Positions 21,471 through 33,240 of a stretch of DNA of 64,000 nucleotides are shown piece by piece (positions within the stretch are counted from its first letter, which is position 1; each line of letters opens with the position of its first letter). The stretch is taken from positions 9,672,001 to 9,736,000 of the forward strand of contig JBANAY010000004.1 of assembly GCA_037952775.1 (NCBI GenBank). Reading direction: 5' to 3'. The notes under the pieces were generated by a model. It had not been told where the DNA came from. It did not search any database and saw only the letters and a program-made list of their open reading frames with translations. This stretch comes from Clonostachys chloroleuca (lineage: Eukaryota; Ascomycota; Sordariomycetes; Hypocreales; Bionectriaceae). The position numbers and the translations under genes were made by a program.

Positions 21471-21815
21471 GCATTGGCTTGTGACAAGTGCTGAGCTGGA
21501 ATATTTCTGGGCGGAAGCACGGATCGCTATGGCACTCACACAAGACTTTGTGACCTAGAGGGTGTACAAAAGACAAGTTGCGACGTACGCTTTGTAGAGT
21601 GTATAGCTATATAGTATAGTAAAGGCGAATCGGGTATTGCTGGTTTTTAGTTCATTTTTTAGGACCACGCTTAGGCCTCTAGCTTGTGTAGATATGCGAG
21701 ATACGCACATAGAGAGAAGGTGCTAAGAGTACAAGAAAGCCAGAACTAACGACGTAACGATGACTAACAATGAAATTCTCGTTATTATAATGTTTCTTCA
21801 TTTCTTTCTTATGCT

Positions 21816-24103
21816 CTACCCAATCATCAGGTCAACTTCACTTCTGCTTTGTGCCTCCCACCTCTCCTTGCAGACTCGCCCAACTCCCTTGCGATAGGCA
21901 ATTCCTTGCTTCCACTCTACCCACATCACCCAATAGTAATAATACCAATCGCCCGCGCTGGGCTTATCCGGATAGTCAATTTCCTGGAGCCCCGGGTGAG
22001 GCGAGGTAGTATTTCGGCAGGAGCCTTTCGCAATCTCAACTAGCTCGAGTGCTGTGGGCTGCTCCGTCATCGTCTTTCCAAACTTATCAATACCTACGAG
22101 TGGCTCCAGGGCTCCAACCCACCCTCCGCCTTCGTCTCGGAGAGAAAATAATAGCGGGTAGGCTCGGATACTCTCTGCAGGAAAAAGCGAAGCTCGACGT
22201 GTTTTGCAAGAAATATAAGGCGCATTAATGATAGAGCAAGGGGTTCCCGGCTTTGGAATAGGAATAGGATACCAAAATTCAAAGCCAGGATGTTTGGAAT
22301 GCCTAAAGAAACAAGATGGTGTGGATTTGAGGCCTTGGTACCCGTATTTCGCCTTGGGGTTTTCAGAAGTGTCATGTCTACTCCAGTCAGAGGTGCATTC
22401 CACTCGACCTCCTAACCACTCCTCTCGGCTTCTGATGATGACGGGTTGAATGAGTCTCCCGGGCGATTCCAGCGTTTCATGGTACTTCCACGATACGAGT
22501 GTGGCCACTCTAGCAGAGCTCATCATCCACATCTGCACCCTAGGAGAGCTTCTGAGAAAATCCGAGGCAGATGCTACATCCATCTCGACAGGGCCAGACC
22601 AACCGGCCCAACTCCAGCTCGGAAGACAATAATTCTTCTTCGAACCTTTGGTAACTCTGCGCGATACACTGTTCTTTGGGCCCCATAACAGACATATATC
22701 GAACCAAGCAGCAGGGAGACCTGAGATCATGTTCCCACCAACGGCCAATGATATAGCCGACGATATGCCTGCAAAAGCATCGAGGGCGTCCTCTGGATAA
22801 GTGAGACTTCGACTGTTATATTCCGTCAAAATTCTTGTAAATCCGTTGAAGTCAGGGATTAGGGACTGGAACATAGACTGGCAGCTGGTGATATTCTCAT
22901 AAGAGGGACCAAGGCGCGTGGTCCACTCAACATGTTCGCGCCAGACGGCTTCCATACACTCCCAACGGAGCGAATCACCGTCGAAAATAAGCTTTCTTCT
23001 CGAGCACAAATGCTCTTGACACGTCCATGCTCTGGTTGGCCACACGGGGTCCTTGCATGATACCTCATAATGATCCCCTTCAACTGGAAACTGAATTTAC
23101 CATCATGCCATCGGCCAAGCAATGGACAATCTGGCGCAGGTTTCTGGGCTCTGAGATACGCCGAATCCCTCTTAAGCCACTATTGGCGTTTTCACCCTGC
23201 ACCGCCATAATAGTAACCGAAGAGTTGGCGTAAATGCCGCTCATCTTGGACAGATCCTTCTGTTTTTGCAATTCCTCGTCTTGCACAATACAAAGTGGAT
23301 CAACCCAGAGGTATCTCTCGCCTAAGAGTTCGACAATACCCATCGCATCGCGTGTTGTTATCGAAATGGGTGGTTCCCACGTGGTTTGGGTCAGGGAACC
23401 AGGCTGCCGGAGAAGGTCATGGTTGCTCCGCAAGGCAAGTAGTGTTTTCTGGCACCCTCAAACATAGCTGAGGGCTACATATGAGCATTCATCAGGGGCG
23501 GCGATTATACATTGCTTGTGGATGTCCACAAGCCAAGTCGGCCGCATTGAAGATAGTGTCTGAACTGGATTGCTCTTGCAAAGGCCACCGTGAAGACGTG
23601 TGCAAGACTCTTTCCGCATTGCCGGAAAACCGGTATTAATCCATTTTCGATGAAGAATTTGGCCTCCGATTAAGTCATCCGGATCATCTGACCTTTTCGA
23701 GACGTACAGTGCCGTGAGGGGTAGTCTATCGACTGGAGAGGACTGGACCATGTCTGCCACGATGATAGCGCCTGCGTTATCTGGGATTTTCAATACTCTA
23801 ATGGTTCTGATGTATCCTGCTACTGCTGAGCAGCTGATTGGAGGCGGAAGGGAGTCTAGGCTTAAGGCCGAAGCAACCAGTCTCTGGTGAATGTCACACC
23901 CCGGAGATGGCCCAAGAACCTCTTTGCCAGTTCCAAGTGTCTCCGAAGGGAGGGAATAGTGTGGTGTTCGCAATAGTCGGACGATCTTGTCACAGATATG
24001 ACAAACAGCCTATAGCATATGCATGAAGAGTACGTCAGCCAGAGTTGAACCTCAGGGCTCAGTCGAAGATTGGAAAACCTAGCTACATGCTCACCTCTGT
24101 CAT
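21816..24103 (-). pseudogene. HET (heterokaryon incompatibility) domain gene, disrupted
   Basis: Exon 1 is only MTE (24095-24103), followed by an 85-base intron (24010-24094, GTGAGC donor, CTGAC branch) and exon 2 beginning AVCHICDKIVRLLR. HET-domain motifs are clear: YVALSYV at motif 1, RYLWVDPLCIVQDE, SGIYANSSVTIMA and TRAWTCQEHLCSRRKLIF. Two lesions break it. The Trp after YVALSYV is TGA (23458-23460), explained by one CpA to TpA change on the + strand. Near 23095 one extra base, probably an A in GTAAATTC, shifts the frame between GMMVN and QFPVEGDHYEVSC. The C-terminal frame is then open to 21816. An intact version would be about 734 residues. HET proteins trigger cell death after fusion of genetically different hyphae; loss is tolerated and common. 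It lies between two decayed repeats (A and B). Confidence 0.85.
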
Positions 24104-24479
24104 CGTGCGACGTGTCTAGTCTATGCCCCTCATTCATGTCAACCCCGCCGGTTTCTCAGCATCCTGTAGTAGTAACATTTCGCGTTCCGAGGCATGCAAC
24201 CGTGCAAATGACAAAATACGGATGCCTTACTGTTACAGACAACCTAAGCACGCAAGGCGCGTAAACATCACTTCCGGCTCCACCTTTTTCCCACCAATTA
24301 TTACGAGGACTTATAGCTGAAAAGCCGCTGTAAGAGTCTCGATGTCATGCATAATTCCCTCGACCGGAACGGCCTTTGAGCCTTCGATGTCATGATCTTT
24401 AAAAGTGTTGACGCATGAGTTTAAGTTTTTTTTAGTTTTTTTGGCTTGGGCTGATAAGAGTGGCCGCCGAAAAGCATCT

Positions 24480-24715
24480 GTGGCGTAAACATGGTGCATC
24501 GATCATGGCGAATAAAGAAGCGCAGGGGTCTGTGTCCTGGACCGTTGTGTGGCCAACCGTACGAAAGATCGTGGTGCAGCAATTGTGGTGAAGCTGGTGA
24601 GCACGCTGTGGCACGCACCATTAGCTGGCCTGGGATGTTCCTAAGTCTAAGCTGTGGTTATAGGAGACCGGCCCCCTACGGGTTCCGCCATTGCCTTGAG
24701 GAACGAGATTAAGAA
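24480..24715 (+). repeat. TGTGG-rich dispersed repeat, copy B
   Basis: Same order as copy A: GTGG-rich stretch (GATCGTGGTGCAGCAATTG), then CCCCCTACGGGTTCCG and ATTGCCTTGAGGAACGAG (about 24689-24707). Looser similarity to A continues to about 24860 (CTTTGTAG; TTTTCTTAGGGGCACGC). Confidence 0.6.
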
Positions 24716-25211
24716 GTAGGACAAAGGACATTTTCAGTAAACGACTGAGAAAAGAAAGCGAAAAAAGACTGCAGGAGGTTATAGACATAAGACATCGACT
24801 TTGTAGGGGATTTTACGAAGCACATGCGTCATTTGCGTTTTCTTAGGGGCACGCTAATTGTCCTCACAGTTAAGCTTGTCGCAGAGAGAACCACAGAGAA
24901 CCACACCATCAGCGACAGCGAAACCCCAGCACCATGCCGACCTTCCCATCCACCCTTTTACACTCCACCACTCATTCCCAGCTCATCCAATTCATTATTT
25001 GACCGCTGATATTTATGGTCATTACTCTCGTGTTACATCTTGTTCAGTGCAGTGTTCTTTTTTTTTTTTTTCAAGACCACGGGAGCCAAGCAAGAACATA
25101 GCAAACAAAAAAAATCATGGCACCCCGCTGAGATAGCCTTATTTTCTTCGTGTCAACAAACTCCGCGAGTTCAACTTCCAGCTTTTGCATTTCGGTCATG
25201 ATTTGTACCAG
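24716..25211. other. Intergenic, no gene supported
   Basis: AT- and CA-rich, with a T-run at 25059-25070. Only the tail of repeat copy B is recognisable. Confidence 0.4.
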
Positions 25212-25753
25212 CTAAGACTCTAAATAGGCTGCGAACTGCTCCTTGAATGATTGATGGTCGAGAATTCTGTCCACTTCGTCTCTGTCCACCTCAGGAAGGC
25301 TTGGCCGCCGCATAGTAGAGATCATTCGGTGAGTGTTTCCAGTTGCGCTGGATGTATTAAGTGGAGGCTCTGAGCGAGTAGTTGGCTCCGGTCCTCCTTC
25401 GTACTCGGTTCGAAATCCTCTTCAGTCTGTTCTTCCGGTTACCTTTCAAGTTCACGTTCTACGTGGGCTTCTGAACGTTCTCTCGGTGATTCGCTCAGCA
25501 GCATGGCAGTTATACTTGCCATATTGAGTTGCCACATTTCAAGGACTCTGTGACACAAGTCGGAGTCATTGTCAAGATGGTGCCTCATATCCACAGTCTG
25601 GCCACAGGATCGTAGCAGCATTACGGCCGTAGCTGCGATCTCATTGTCGATCCTTATAGCACGATCCAGATGTTGACCTAGCCAGATAAGAATCGTGACT
25701 CTAAGGGTTAAGATAGCAATAACGCTGGAGGTGATAGAAAGTGGCGAATCCAT
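25212..25753 (-). pseudogene. Relic of a fungal 'MDPLSITASVIAVL'-type N-terminal domain protein
   Basis: From the ATG at 25753 the frame starts MDSPLSITSSVIAILTLRV, the hallmark N-terminus found on many fungal NLR/STAND-like and ankyrin proteins, and runs to a stop at 25439 (ERELER). Coding-type sequence resumes in another frame (RTEYEGGPEPTTRSE, then RRPSLPEVDRDEVDRILDH) up to a TAG at 25212. The frame change may be an intron that I cannot place cleanly or a frameshift. No effector or NTPase domain follows, so this is a truncated or dead gene. The lineage is known from immune-like and programmed-cell-death proteins; its proximity to the HET pseudogene is suggestive only. Confidence 0.45.
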
Positions 25754-26358
25754 AGTTAGATGGGGGCAATGATAAGTTCCGAGTGTTCTGAGACTATTGG
25801 GCAGAAGTGCGTGGCACCCGATCACGAGCCAGAAATGAGGTGGGTAATTCTTTGTCGCCGTCCGTCTTTGTCGTAGAACTTGGCGCTGGGGCTCATATCA
25901 TCGTCTAAGCCGCGGAATTGGTCGGGAGCCCTGTTGTGCTGTAGGTATGTATATTGTATGGCCAACGGCTGGCATGCTGTGCCTACGGAAGTGTATGGTT
26001 GGCGTGAAGTCCTGGTTGACCTTGCGGCGTTTATGAGGAGGTTGGCCATCGCCGCTCTCCCCATTAATGACCTGAACCCTTGTTTTCACTTCAGCCTTGC
26101 CTTAGCTGTCGGCTTGAAAGTGGCGGCACGCTCAGCTGTCATTAAGATTCGAGAGCATACTGAGCGTGTGTGAGTCAGGCGCTCGCATGTTGGCTCCAGC
26201 CCCTCAGCTCGACTTGAGGGCTTGCACTTGGTGCTTATGGATTGCCCAAGTTGGCTGAAGATTGGATGAGGTGCTTTGACCATGGCTTAGTGCACATCGC
26301 TTGTCTACCACAAATTTCTGAAAGGTTCCTCATGATGACTTTCGAGTGGCACCCTATC
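25754..26358. other. Intergenic, no gene supported
   Basis: Between the relic and the 3' end of the GIY-YIG gene. Short frames on both strands lack family signal. Confidence 0.4.
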
Positions 26359-27974
26359 TTAGCTAATTTGCGTTCCCAATTCGGCAGCGTCTACTTCTTC
26401 TTGCAAGTCCTTCAAGAATTCCCCGACGTCGTGCAGGCGTTTCTTGTACTTTTCCTTCAAATGCCATTCCGAATGTTTCTCTTCATACGGCTTGCCCGCC
26501 ATCCACAGTGACCATTTCTTCAGAGAAGCAATCACAATAGCCTCCGGGGCCTCAAACCACTCAATGTGCTGTTTCCGGCATCGCCCACAGTATATCCGCA
26601 CTCTATGCTCCATGAGCTCTGCATGTACCAACTTCTCGACACGGTGCGCATGTGGCACAACTTTCGTCGCCAGGTAGAGAACTTCAGGATCTCGATTGCA
26701 ACTCTTTTTCCACTCCTCAATACGAATCTCACATTCTCGCGTCGTGAATCCAATTTTGACAAAGCGTTCATTGCCAGGTACTCTGAATGAATACAGATAA
26801 CCATTTGTCACCTCACTCTCTGACAGTTTCGGGCTTGTGTCAAGTAAATCCTCCGCAACACTCCGAATCATCTCGTTTGGGGTCTTATATTCTTCCGCGG
26901 TGTCATTTTTTCCAAGCACGTCAAACGGGCTCGTGTCGAATCCCTCTTTCCAGTAGTCGCGAGGATTCCGGCTCATTTTGAGAGTTTTCGGGCTAGATGG
27001 TGGCGTTATGAGTGCATGGCTGCCGCTGTCCACTAGGACAGCTGTATTGCCCTCACCGGTGTTGTTTGCCTCCGCAATTGCATTTTCGGTTTCCCGCCTT
27101 TTCCTCTCATGTTGACAAGCTGCCTGGAACTTATCGATGGCTGATGCACACTCGTCCTGATATGTAGGAGGGTACTTCTGGTGAGAGTGGCACAGCATAT
27201 GATGCCGCAAAACCAGCGCAAGGTCAACCAAAGTGTCGTCATCTGAAGCGGCAGTCGCTATCTGCACCATCTTACTAATAGTCTTACCACAGAAATACTG
27301 ATCCTCGCGTTTGACCGGGTTCTTACAGGGCACACCCCGTTTTGTCAGACTCACACATTTGCTTCGCGCTGGCCCGAGAATAGTGCGGAGCCGTCTCTCC
27401 AGTGTCGGAGTGCGTGGTGAATCAGGCAGCGCTGCTAACCACTCGTCTATCCGAATATCACGAATAGGTGGGTGATCGTGCCAGTGACAGTGTACAAGCT
27501 TTGCGAGATCGTCGAGGCGTTTCTCAACTTGCCGAGGTGAGTGGTTCAGGCGCCTGAGCATTTTTATCAGGTTCTCAATTTCTGTCGTCCTCGACGGAGC
27601 TATCTTGATCATGCAGCGCTCAATGTTGTTCGTAGATTTCGTAGTGGCGCCGCATCTTCCTTCATCAAGTGATAGTGCTTTCTTCCATGTTTGCAGAACA
27701 ATAGTTTCTTCAGTGTCTGGAAGCTCTACCATGGAATCCGAAACGGTAGGCTTAGTTGGGGTCATTGGGCGGACTTTCAGCGGCGTTTCAGTAACTGTGG
27801 TTGCTGCTTCTTCCAGTATGGCGTCATCTGTTATTGGTGTGACCTCTGCGGTTTCTGCATTCTTTCTAGGAAATATCTTAGTGCGTGTCGTTGCTGGCAG
27901 TGACGTGTTAGGCGAGCCTGGGGGAAGTCGCCAGGTGAGAGGCCTGCCACTGTGCCCTCAGATTGTGGCATCAT
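26359..27974 (-). CDS. T5orf172 / MUG113-type GIY-YIG protein, frame broken at a G5 run
   Basis: The C-terminal part (about residues 390-490) is the GIY-YIG-related T5orf172 domain of fungal MUG113-like proteins: GYLYSFRVPGNERFVKIGFT, then EIRIEEWKKSC, HRVEKLVHAELMEHR and WFEAPEAIVI. A Cys-containing motif (CVSLTKRGVPCKNPV) typical of these proteins lies upstream. The frame containing the domain is open upstream of the ATG at 27765 as far as a G5 run (27920-27924). Adding one base there joins it to an ATG at 27974 (MMPQSEGTVAGLSPGDFP) and yields a 538-residue protein, so I take 27974 as the likely start. If the break is real, translation could begin at 27765. GIY-YIG folds are nucleases in bacteria and phage; the fungal group's activity is unknown. 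The name comes from meiotic up-regulation in fission yeast. Confidence 0.75.
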
Positions 27975-28049
27975 GGCGGATTCTTTGAAAACAAATCGCC
28001 TGCTAGTGAAGGAAGCTTCCTAGTCAGACATCACTGAGATGTTGGGAAG

Positions 28050-28560
28050 CAATGTGATGTTAGGCTGAAAGCTGTTGTGACTGTGTGGCTCAAATAGGTG
28101 GCTGAAGGTGGCACAGTAAGTATGGTGAAGCCCGCACGGATCTCTAGGTGGTCCGAGCTTTTCGCTGGCGGACCTTTCGTCTCTTCTTTCTCCAAGGCAT
28201 CCTCAAGGCACTAGTGCGCAGAGATTGTGGTGCAGCAACTGTGGTGCATGCGTGCACGGTTCACCAAATGATCCGAGCTTAGGAAAGGAGGGCGCAGAAG
28301 TAAGATCCTTTCGTTCCTCAAGGCATTAAGATGTGGCGTTTGATGTGGCGCAGTCTTTGTGGCGCAGGTGGCGGTGTTCCAGGTGTTGCTTTTTCGGGGG
28401 GGGAAGGAAGAGCCTTTCGTTCCTCAAGACATTGGGTGCGTGACTCAATTCTCATTTGAAGTTTCAATGAGTGGCTGTATCGTGGCTCGAAGGCTGTGGA
28501 GGAGTAGCTCAATCGTGTTGAGGACATCTGTGGCTCAACAAAGGAGAGAAGGTGGCTAGA
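28050..28560. repeat. TGTGG-rich dispersed repeats, cluster C
   Basis: At least two and perhaps three diverged units. They share GATTGTGGTGCAGCAAC with copy B. The reverse complement of the AATGCCTTGAGGAACGA motif occurs at 28311-28327 and 28414-28433, in the opposite orientation to copies A and B. GTGGC motifs are dense throughout. A G8 run lies at 28395-28402. Confidence 0.55.
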
Positions 28561-28937
28561 CAGCAGGAGCCCCTCATCACTGGTCTAGAAGACACTAAAC
28601 CTCTGACCATACGGAGAAAACTTACCGCTAGAGAGGTTGGCTCATTTATAAGAAAGAGAAAGGGCAAAAAGCGACCGCAAAGGATGCCAAATGCCTTCAA
28701 ATGACCAAGGGTATGCAGGCGCAAGTGCCCGGCATATTGACTGGTTCTACGCCACAGGCATCTGCTTGTGCCCATCGTATGGGTGTACGCAGTCGCCCAA
28801 CCTCCCTACCTACCTTGCTGATGGCTAATTACTGCCAAGTAGAAAGCGTTAAGCTCGAAGACGATACCAAACGCAATGGCTTCCCTCGTGCTGCGGAAAC
28901 CCCCTGATTAGCTGGAGGGCTGGCAGGAGAAGTTTAT

Positions 28938-29340
28938 TTATCGTTGTTCAACGGGCGTTTTCAACAATTCTTCTGCGCTTCCATTGAACTGCTGGCTATG
29001 GGCCCGCCATCTGTCCGGTGGTGACCGCCTTGTGCAACCAAAGTGCAGATATTGACAAATGAAGATCACGACTAGACCGCCCAGTTCAGTAATAAAAACT
29101 ACTTTTATGAGAGAACCCACTAATAGAATTCCCTCCAATACAAAAGAAAAACCGTCAACCCGAACGTGCTCCAAATGTGAATGGTTGTTGGTGGGAGAGG
29201 AAGAGGAAGGAGGTTTAGGGTAGCTTGGAGGAGGGTCACGGTCCTGCTCCTTCGGCTGAAATTCTACAAGGTCTTCCAGCAAGAGTCTCTGGGGCCGATG
29301 GAGCTGCGAGCTAATCGAGCCTCTTAATGGGGGCTTGTCT
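28938..29340 (-). CDS. Possible exon of a small single-pass membrane protein
   Basis: The minus strand is open from about 29340 to a TAA at 28938 with protein-like content: KEQDRDPPPSYPKPPSSSS, then a 20-residue hydrophobic segment around VVFITELGGLVVIFICQYL, and a polar tail. No ATG lies in the open frame and I could not find a convincing upstream exon, so this may be part of a spliced gene, a relic, or chance. Confidence 0.25.
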
Positions 29341-30271
29341 TAATTTACACCGATGATGAGAGGCTCAATTGACTAAATGGCGATATACCTGTAGACACCG
29401 TGGAAGAGTGTCGGGTTCGGTGGGATGGCTATAATTAGAAACACCTCATGCTGGCGCTTTCGAGTGCATGCGCGTAGCATTTTCAGGCCTGTGATTATAC
29501 GACCTAGGGAACTACTATATACAGGAAATCAGATACTATGATACTATTGGCATGATATTAAGAACCACGTCTCGTAGGTATGGTGCTGTGGATTGGCTCT
29601 GGCAACGGATGCCTTGTGCTGGGTTTCGGTGACGTTGGTGGGGATCTCGCATGAAATTGGTTCCTAGTGTTTTGCCAGCAGCATCAATGCTGGAATCTGC
29701 ACCCGTACAATTGGCTCTAGCTTTATAATGGAGTCCCTCGAGATCAATCTTAATCCTGCTATACAATATCCAAAGGGCAAAAAACAAGGCGGATTTTGAA
29801 ATTAAAATCGATTGCCGAAATACTGCCGCTGCTGGGTTCGAACCGGGCGGCTTCAGAGGTAGAATCTATTGGCTGTTTCGCCCCGCATGAACGAGCTACG
29901 TCAGTCACGTGCAAGCCGTTTGTTGCGTTGGCGTTGAGGGGCAGCTACAGCAAAGCGCCAGCCAGCCAGACTGCCGGTGGGGAGAGGGACAAAAGCTGCA
30001 ACTGGCAGGGGTAAGCATCTCTCCCGCCGACCGCTATCTACGTCGCTTTGGTCTGGCTGGACATCCATTCCGCGTCCAACGTCTTGCTCGCCCCCCAAGC
30101 CCCTACCCAGCGTCACCGTCGCTCATCCCCGCTGCCGGCCTCTTTGTCTCCTCTGCCACCGACCAGCCCCTGATCTGACCCTATCCGCCTGGCACGAGCT
30201 GGCCCGCGAGGCGCCATAGTTGGGCACCGAATCAATCCAGGAGGCGGCCCCCGCTACCCTCAATCTACACA
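29341..30271. other. Intergenic and 5' region of PAC1
   Basis: Contains a perfect 10-base palindrome GGTTCGAACC at about 29836. It is not part of a foldable tRNA: the stems do not pair. A GC-rich, C-rich leader runs from about 30060 to the PAC1 ATG. No other gene is supported. Confidence 0.4.
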
Positions 30272-31750
30272 ATGAGCCGCCTTTTGACGACACGGCAGGC
30301 TGAGGAGCTGTGCGTACTATTGGCGACCGCGTTTGCTGCCGCTCGCTGACCTTGTTGGTAGCCACAAGTCCATGATCGCATACCTACTCTCCGCCAAGCT
30401 CCCAAACACCGCCGCTGCCTTGAGAGAGGAGATTGGGCTGGAGGAGAGCACGTTCGATGCCGAGACAGCCAAGAAGTATGAGGGTCTTCTGGAGAAGAAA
30501 TGGACGAGTGTCGTGAGGCTTCAGAAGAAAGTAAGCGACCGACCTGTTCCCTGCATCAATGTCTCACCTGCTGATACTTCTTGCTCCATCTAGATTATGG
30601 ACCTCGAATCCAAGAACGCCGCCCTGCAGACCGAGCTCGACAACGCGACGCCTCTGTCGTTTGCTAAGCGTAGCCAGGATCCCAGTGCCTGGCTACCGAG
30701 ATCGCCTCCCCGATATTCGCTAGAATCTCACCGCGACGCGGTAAACTGTATCGCTTTCCACCCCTCCTTCTCCTCGATTGCCTCTGGCTCGGCCGACTGC
30801 ACGATCAAGATATGGGATTGGGAGTTTGGCGAGCTGGAAAAGACCATCAAGGGACACACAAAGGCCGTGCAGGATCTGGATTTCGGAGGACCCAAGGGCG
30901 CTACCCTGCTGGCGTCTTGCGCATCCGACCTGACCATCAAGCTGTGGGATCCCGCCGATGATTACAAGAACATTCGGACGCTTCAGGGCCACGACCATAG
31001 CATTAGCACCGTCCGATTCATCCCCTCGGGCACTGGCGGCAGCAACATGCTTGTCAGCGCCAGCGGAGACAACACGCTCAAAATTTGGGACACCACGACA
31101 GGCTACTGTGTCAAGACGCTGACGGGCCACAGCGGCTGGGTGCGTCATGTCGACCCTTCGATCGACGGTCGCTACCTCGTCTCGACAGGAAACGACCGGA
31201 CGGCGCGCATCTGGGACTTGTCCATGCCAAACCCCGAAAACACGGTGACAATGTTCGGCCATGAGAACGTCATCAAGTGCTGTGCACTTGCGCCGCCCGC
31301 TTCGTACAAGCACCTGGCGAACCTAGCCGGATTGAAGAACCCCCTTCTGCAAGCAGTACCGCCGAGTTCGTTGCCACCGGTTCGCGAGACAAGACGATCA
31401 AGCTGTGGGATTCCAGAGGAACGTGTCTCAAGACACTGGTTGGGCATGACAATTGGGTCAGCGCTCTGGTGTTCCATCCTGGAGGCAAGTACTTGCTCTC
31501 CGTGGCCGACGACAAGACCCTAAGATGTTGGGATCTCAGCCAGGAGGGCAAATGCGTCAAGGTTCTGGAGGACACACATGAACAGTTCATCACCTGTCTC
31601 CGGTGGGTGTCTGGCTCCAACCGCGGCGATGCCGCAGCGAATGGCGACGGCAAGGCCGGAGATGACAAGAAGGGAGATGCGCCTGGCCAGTTCCGCTGTG
31701 TCATTGCGACGGGAGGCATGGATTCGGCCGTCAAGATCTTCGCGAACTGA
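30272..31750 (+). CDS. PAC1: Nuclear distribution protein PAC1/nudF (LIS1 homolog), frame broken at a C5 run
   Basis: Three exons: 30272-30309 ([13 protein letters not shown]), 30362-30530 and 30594-31750, with introns of 52 and 63 bases. The N-terminal LisH motif (about residues 8-40, [19 protein letters not shown]) is followed by a coiled coil ([16 protein letters not shown]) and seven WD40 repeats ending in [42 protein letters not shown] and AVKIFAN. LIS1/PAC1 binds dynein and nudE/NDL1 at microtubule plus ends and drives nuclear migration in hyphae. After LAGLKNP (residue about 318) the frame shifts at C5 (31341-31345). Six C would give [20 protein letters not shown] and a normal 454-residue protein. 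Because PAC1 is needed for healthy hyphal growth, an assembly error is the likelier explanation. Confidence 0.95.
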
Positions 31751-33107
31751 ACGACGACCCGCAGGCCTTGACCACGAACGGTTTCTTCGAGACGCGACAA
31801 CGACGAGATCAACAGATACCTACCTCACCCCAACCATCGATTACAACAATACCCTCTGCTGGAACTTACCTCAGTAACTTCCGCAATCCCCTTGCGTCTT
31901 CTCACCACCCCCCGATGTCTTTCAGAATGATACCAAGTCTTGGTGGGATTATACCCCGCTGAGCAATCACCTCGACATGGTACGGCAGCTTCTCGGCGTT
32001 GATTTTTTGTGTAACAAGGATATGATGGGCTAGGCCAAGCAGCATGGTGGATTGTAGCCGCGTCTGTGACGACCCAGTATAGTACTGTTGGCAGGCGTGA
32101 AAAACCGGTGTAAGAAACATATATCCAGCGGGGAGACATACGAAAAGGGGAGACCACAGCGACCTGATTTAATACGTCTGGCGGCAAACGGGACCATATT
32201 AGAAACTTCCGCGACGCGACCATGGACGGGGCAGACAGTCCCTTATTTAGAGTTGGAAATACCAGAAAGAATAGCATTTAGCCGGATTGGTACACTGTTC
32301 ACGAACTACAGCGCTTCTTGGTGTCGTCTCTAATTGATATGAAGGACTTGTGATTGACCATGGCGCCGTCGTCAGCACAAGGCGCAATCCATGGAGGAAG
32401 GACCTGCGAGGTTTCATGTGTGCATCAACGCGCGGGCAACGTCGACAGCATCGATGTAAGTCGCTGTCTAATCGCTACACATCTTTTAGCGAAACGAGGG
32501 CCGTGCAAGTACAAAGAAAGATGCGATCAGCATGTTAGTGGCCATTGAACGAGATTGATGATTTCCCGGCCGCCTTGTCTGTGTCGCTGCGGGATTGTCC
32601 GCCTCTGACAAGGCTGAATCAACATCTGCGCCATTCCGGGCGACAGCCCTCACATGGACTGATCCTCTGCGCCAACCTTCGCGGAACTGTCGTCCAACTT
32701 GACTGTTTATGGATGTACTGGGGCAACAGTCAAGGGGAGCCAAGGTGAGTGCTGGTCCCATCCCCGAATCAACTTACCTCCTCTGCCTGTTTGCGCCATG
32801 CCGCCATCTGGTCGTGCCACAAGCACATATGCGTGGTATTCAGGCAAGGCAACCTTGGCGTAAGTGGCAAACGCTTCCCCAGGGCCCAATTTCTCGCCTC
32901 AGGCCTGTTACGTACTGGTGCGATCTGTAGTTGCTGTCGTAGGAAACGAAGGCCATGTCGCAAAGGTATATCATCTTCTTCCATTCCTGAAGTCAAGAGA
33001 TGAAGGTTATAATTCCCAAGAAGCTGCCGCTATTGGAATTCAGATACTACAATGCGCATTGTCCTCAGAGAAGTCAAGATAAACCCTAGCACCGAGACAG
33101 CAATATG
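31751..33107. other. Intergenic, no gene supported
   Basis: Frames here are short and without domains. A 34-base intron-like stretch near 32456-32489 (GTAAGT, CTAAT, TTTAG) lies in a short frame from the ATG at 32360; a mini-gene is possible but weak. Confidence 0.35.
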
Positions 33108-33240
33108 GTGAGACTGTGTGGCTTTGGTGCGCCATGCCCGTATCGTGCCACGTGATTCATCGTGGTGCATTCGTGGGTGCATTGTGGAGCTGTGGCGCTG
33201 TGGCTTATCGCAGGCCGAATGTGGCGTTGGTCTGGCAATC
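33108..33240. repeat. TGTGG-rich dispersed repeat, copy D
   Basis: Dense TGTGGC/GTGGTGCAT motifs like copies A-C, without the AATGCCTT motif. It is the most diverged member. Confidence 0.4.

Noticed and set aside
29810..29880. Possible tRNA around GGTTCGAACC
   Set aside because: The T-loop-like palindrome has no pairing T stem, and no anticodon or acceptor stem folds on either strand.
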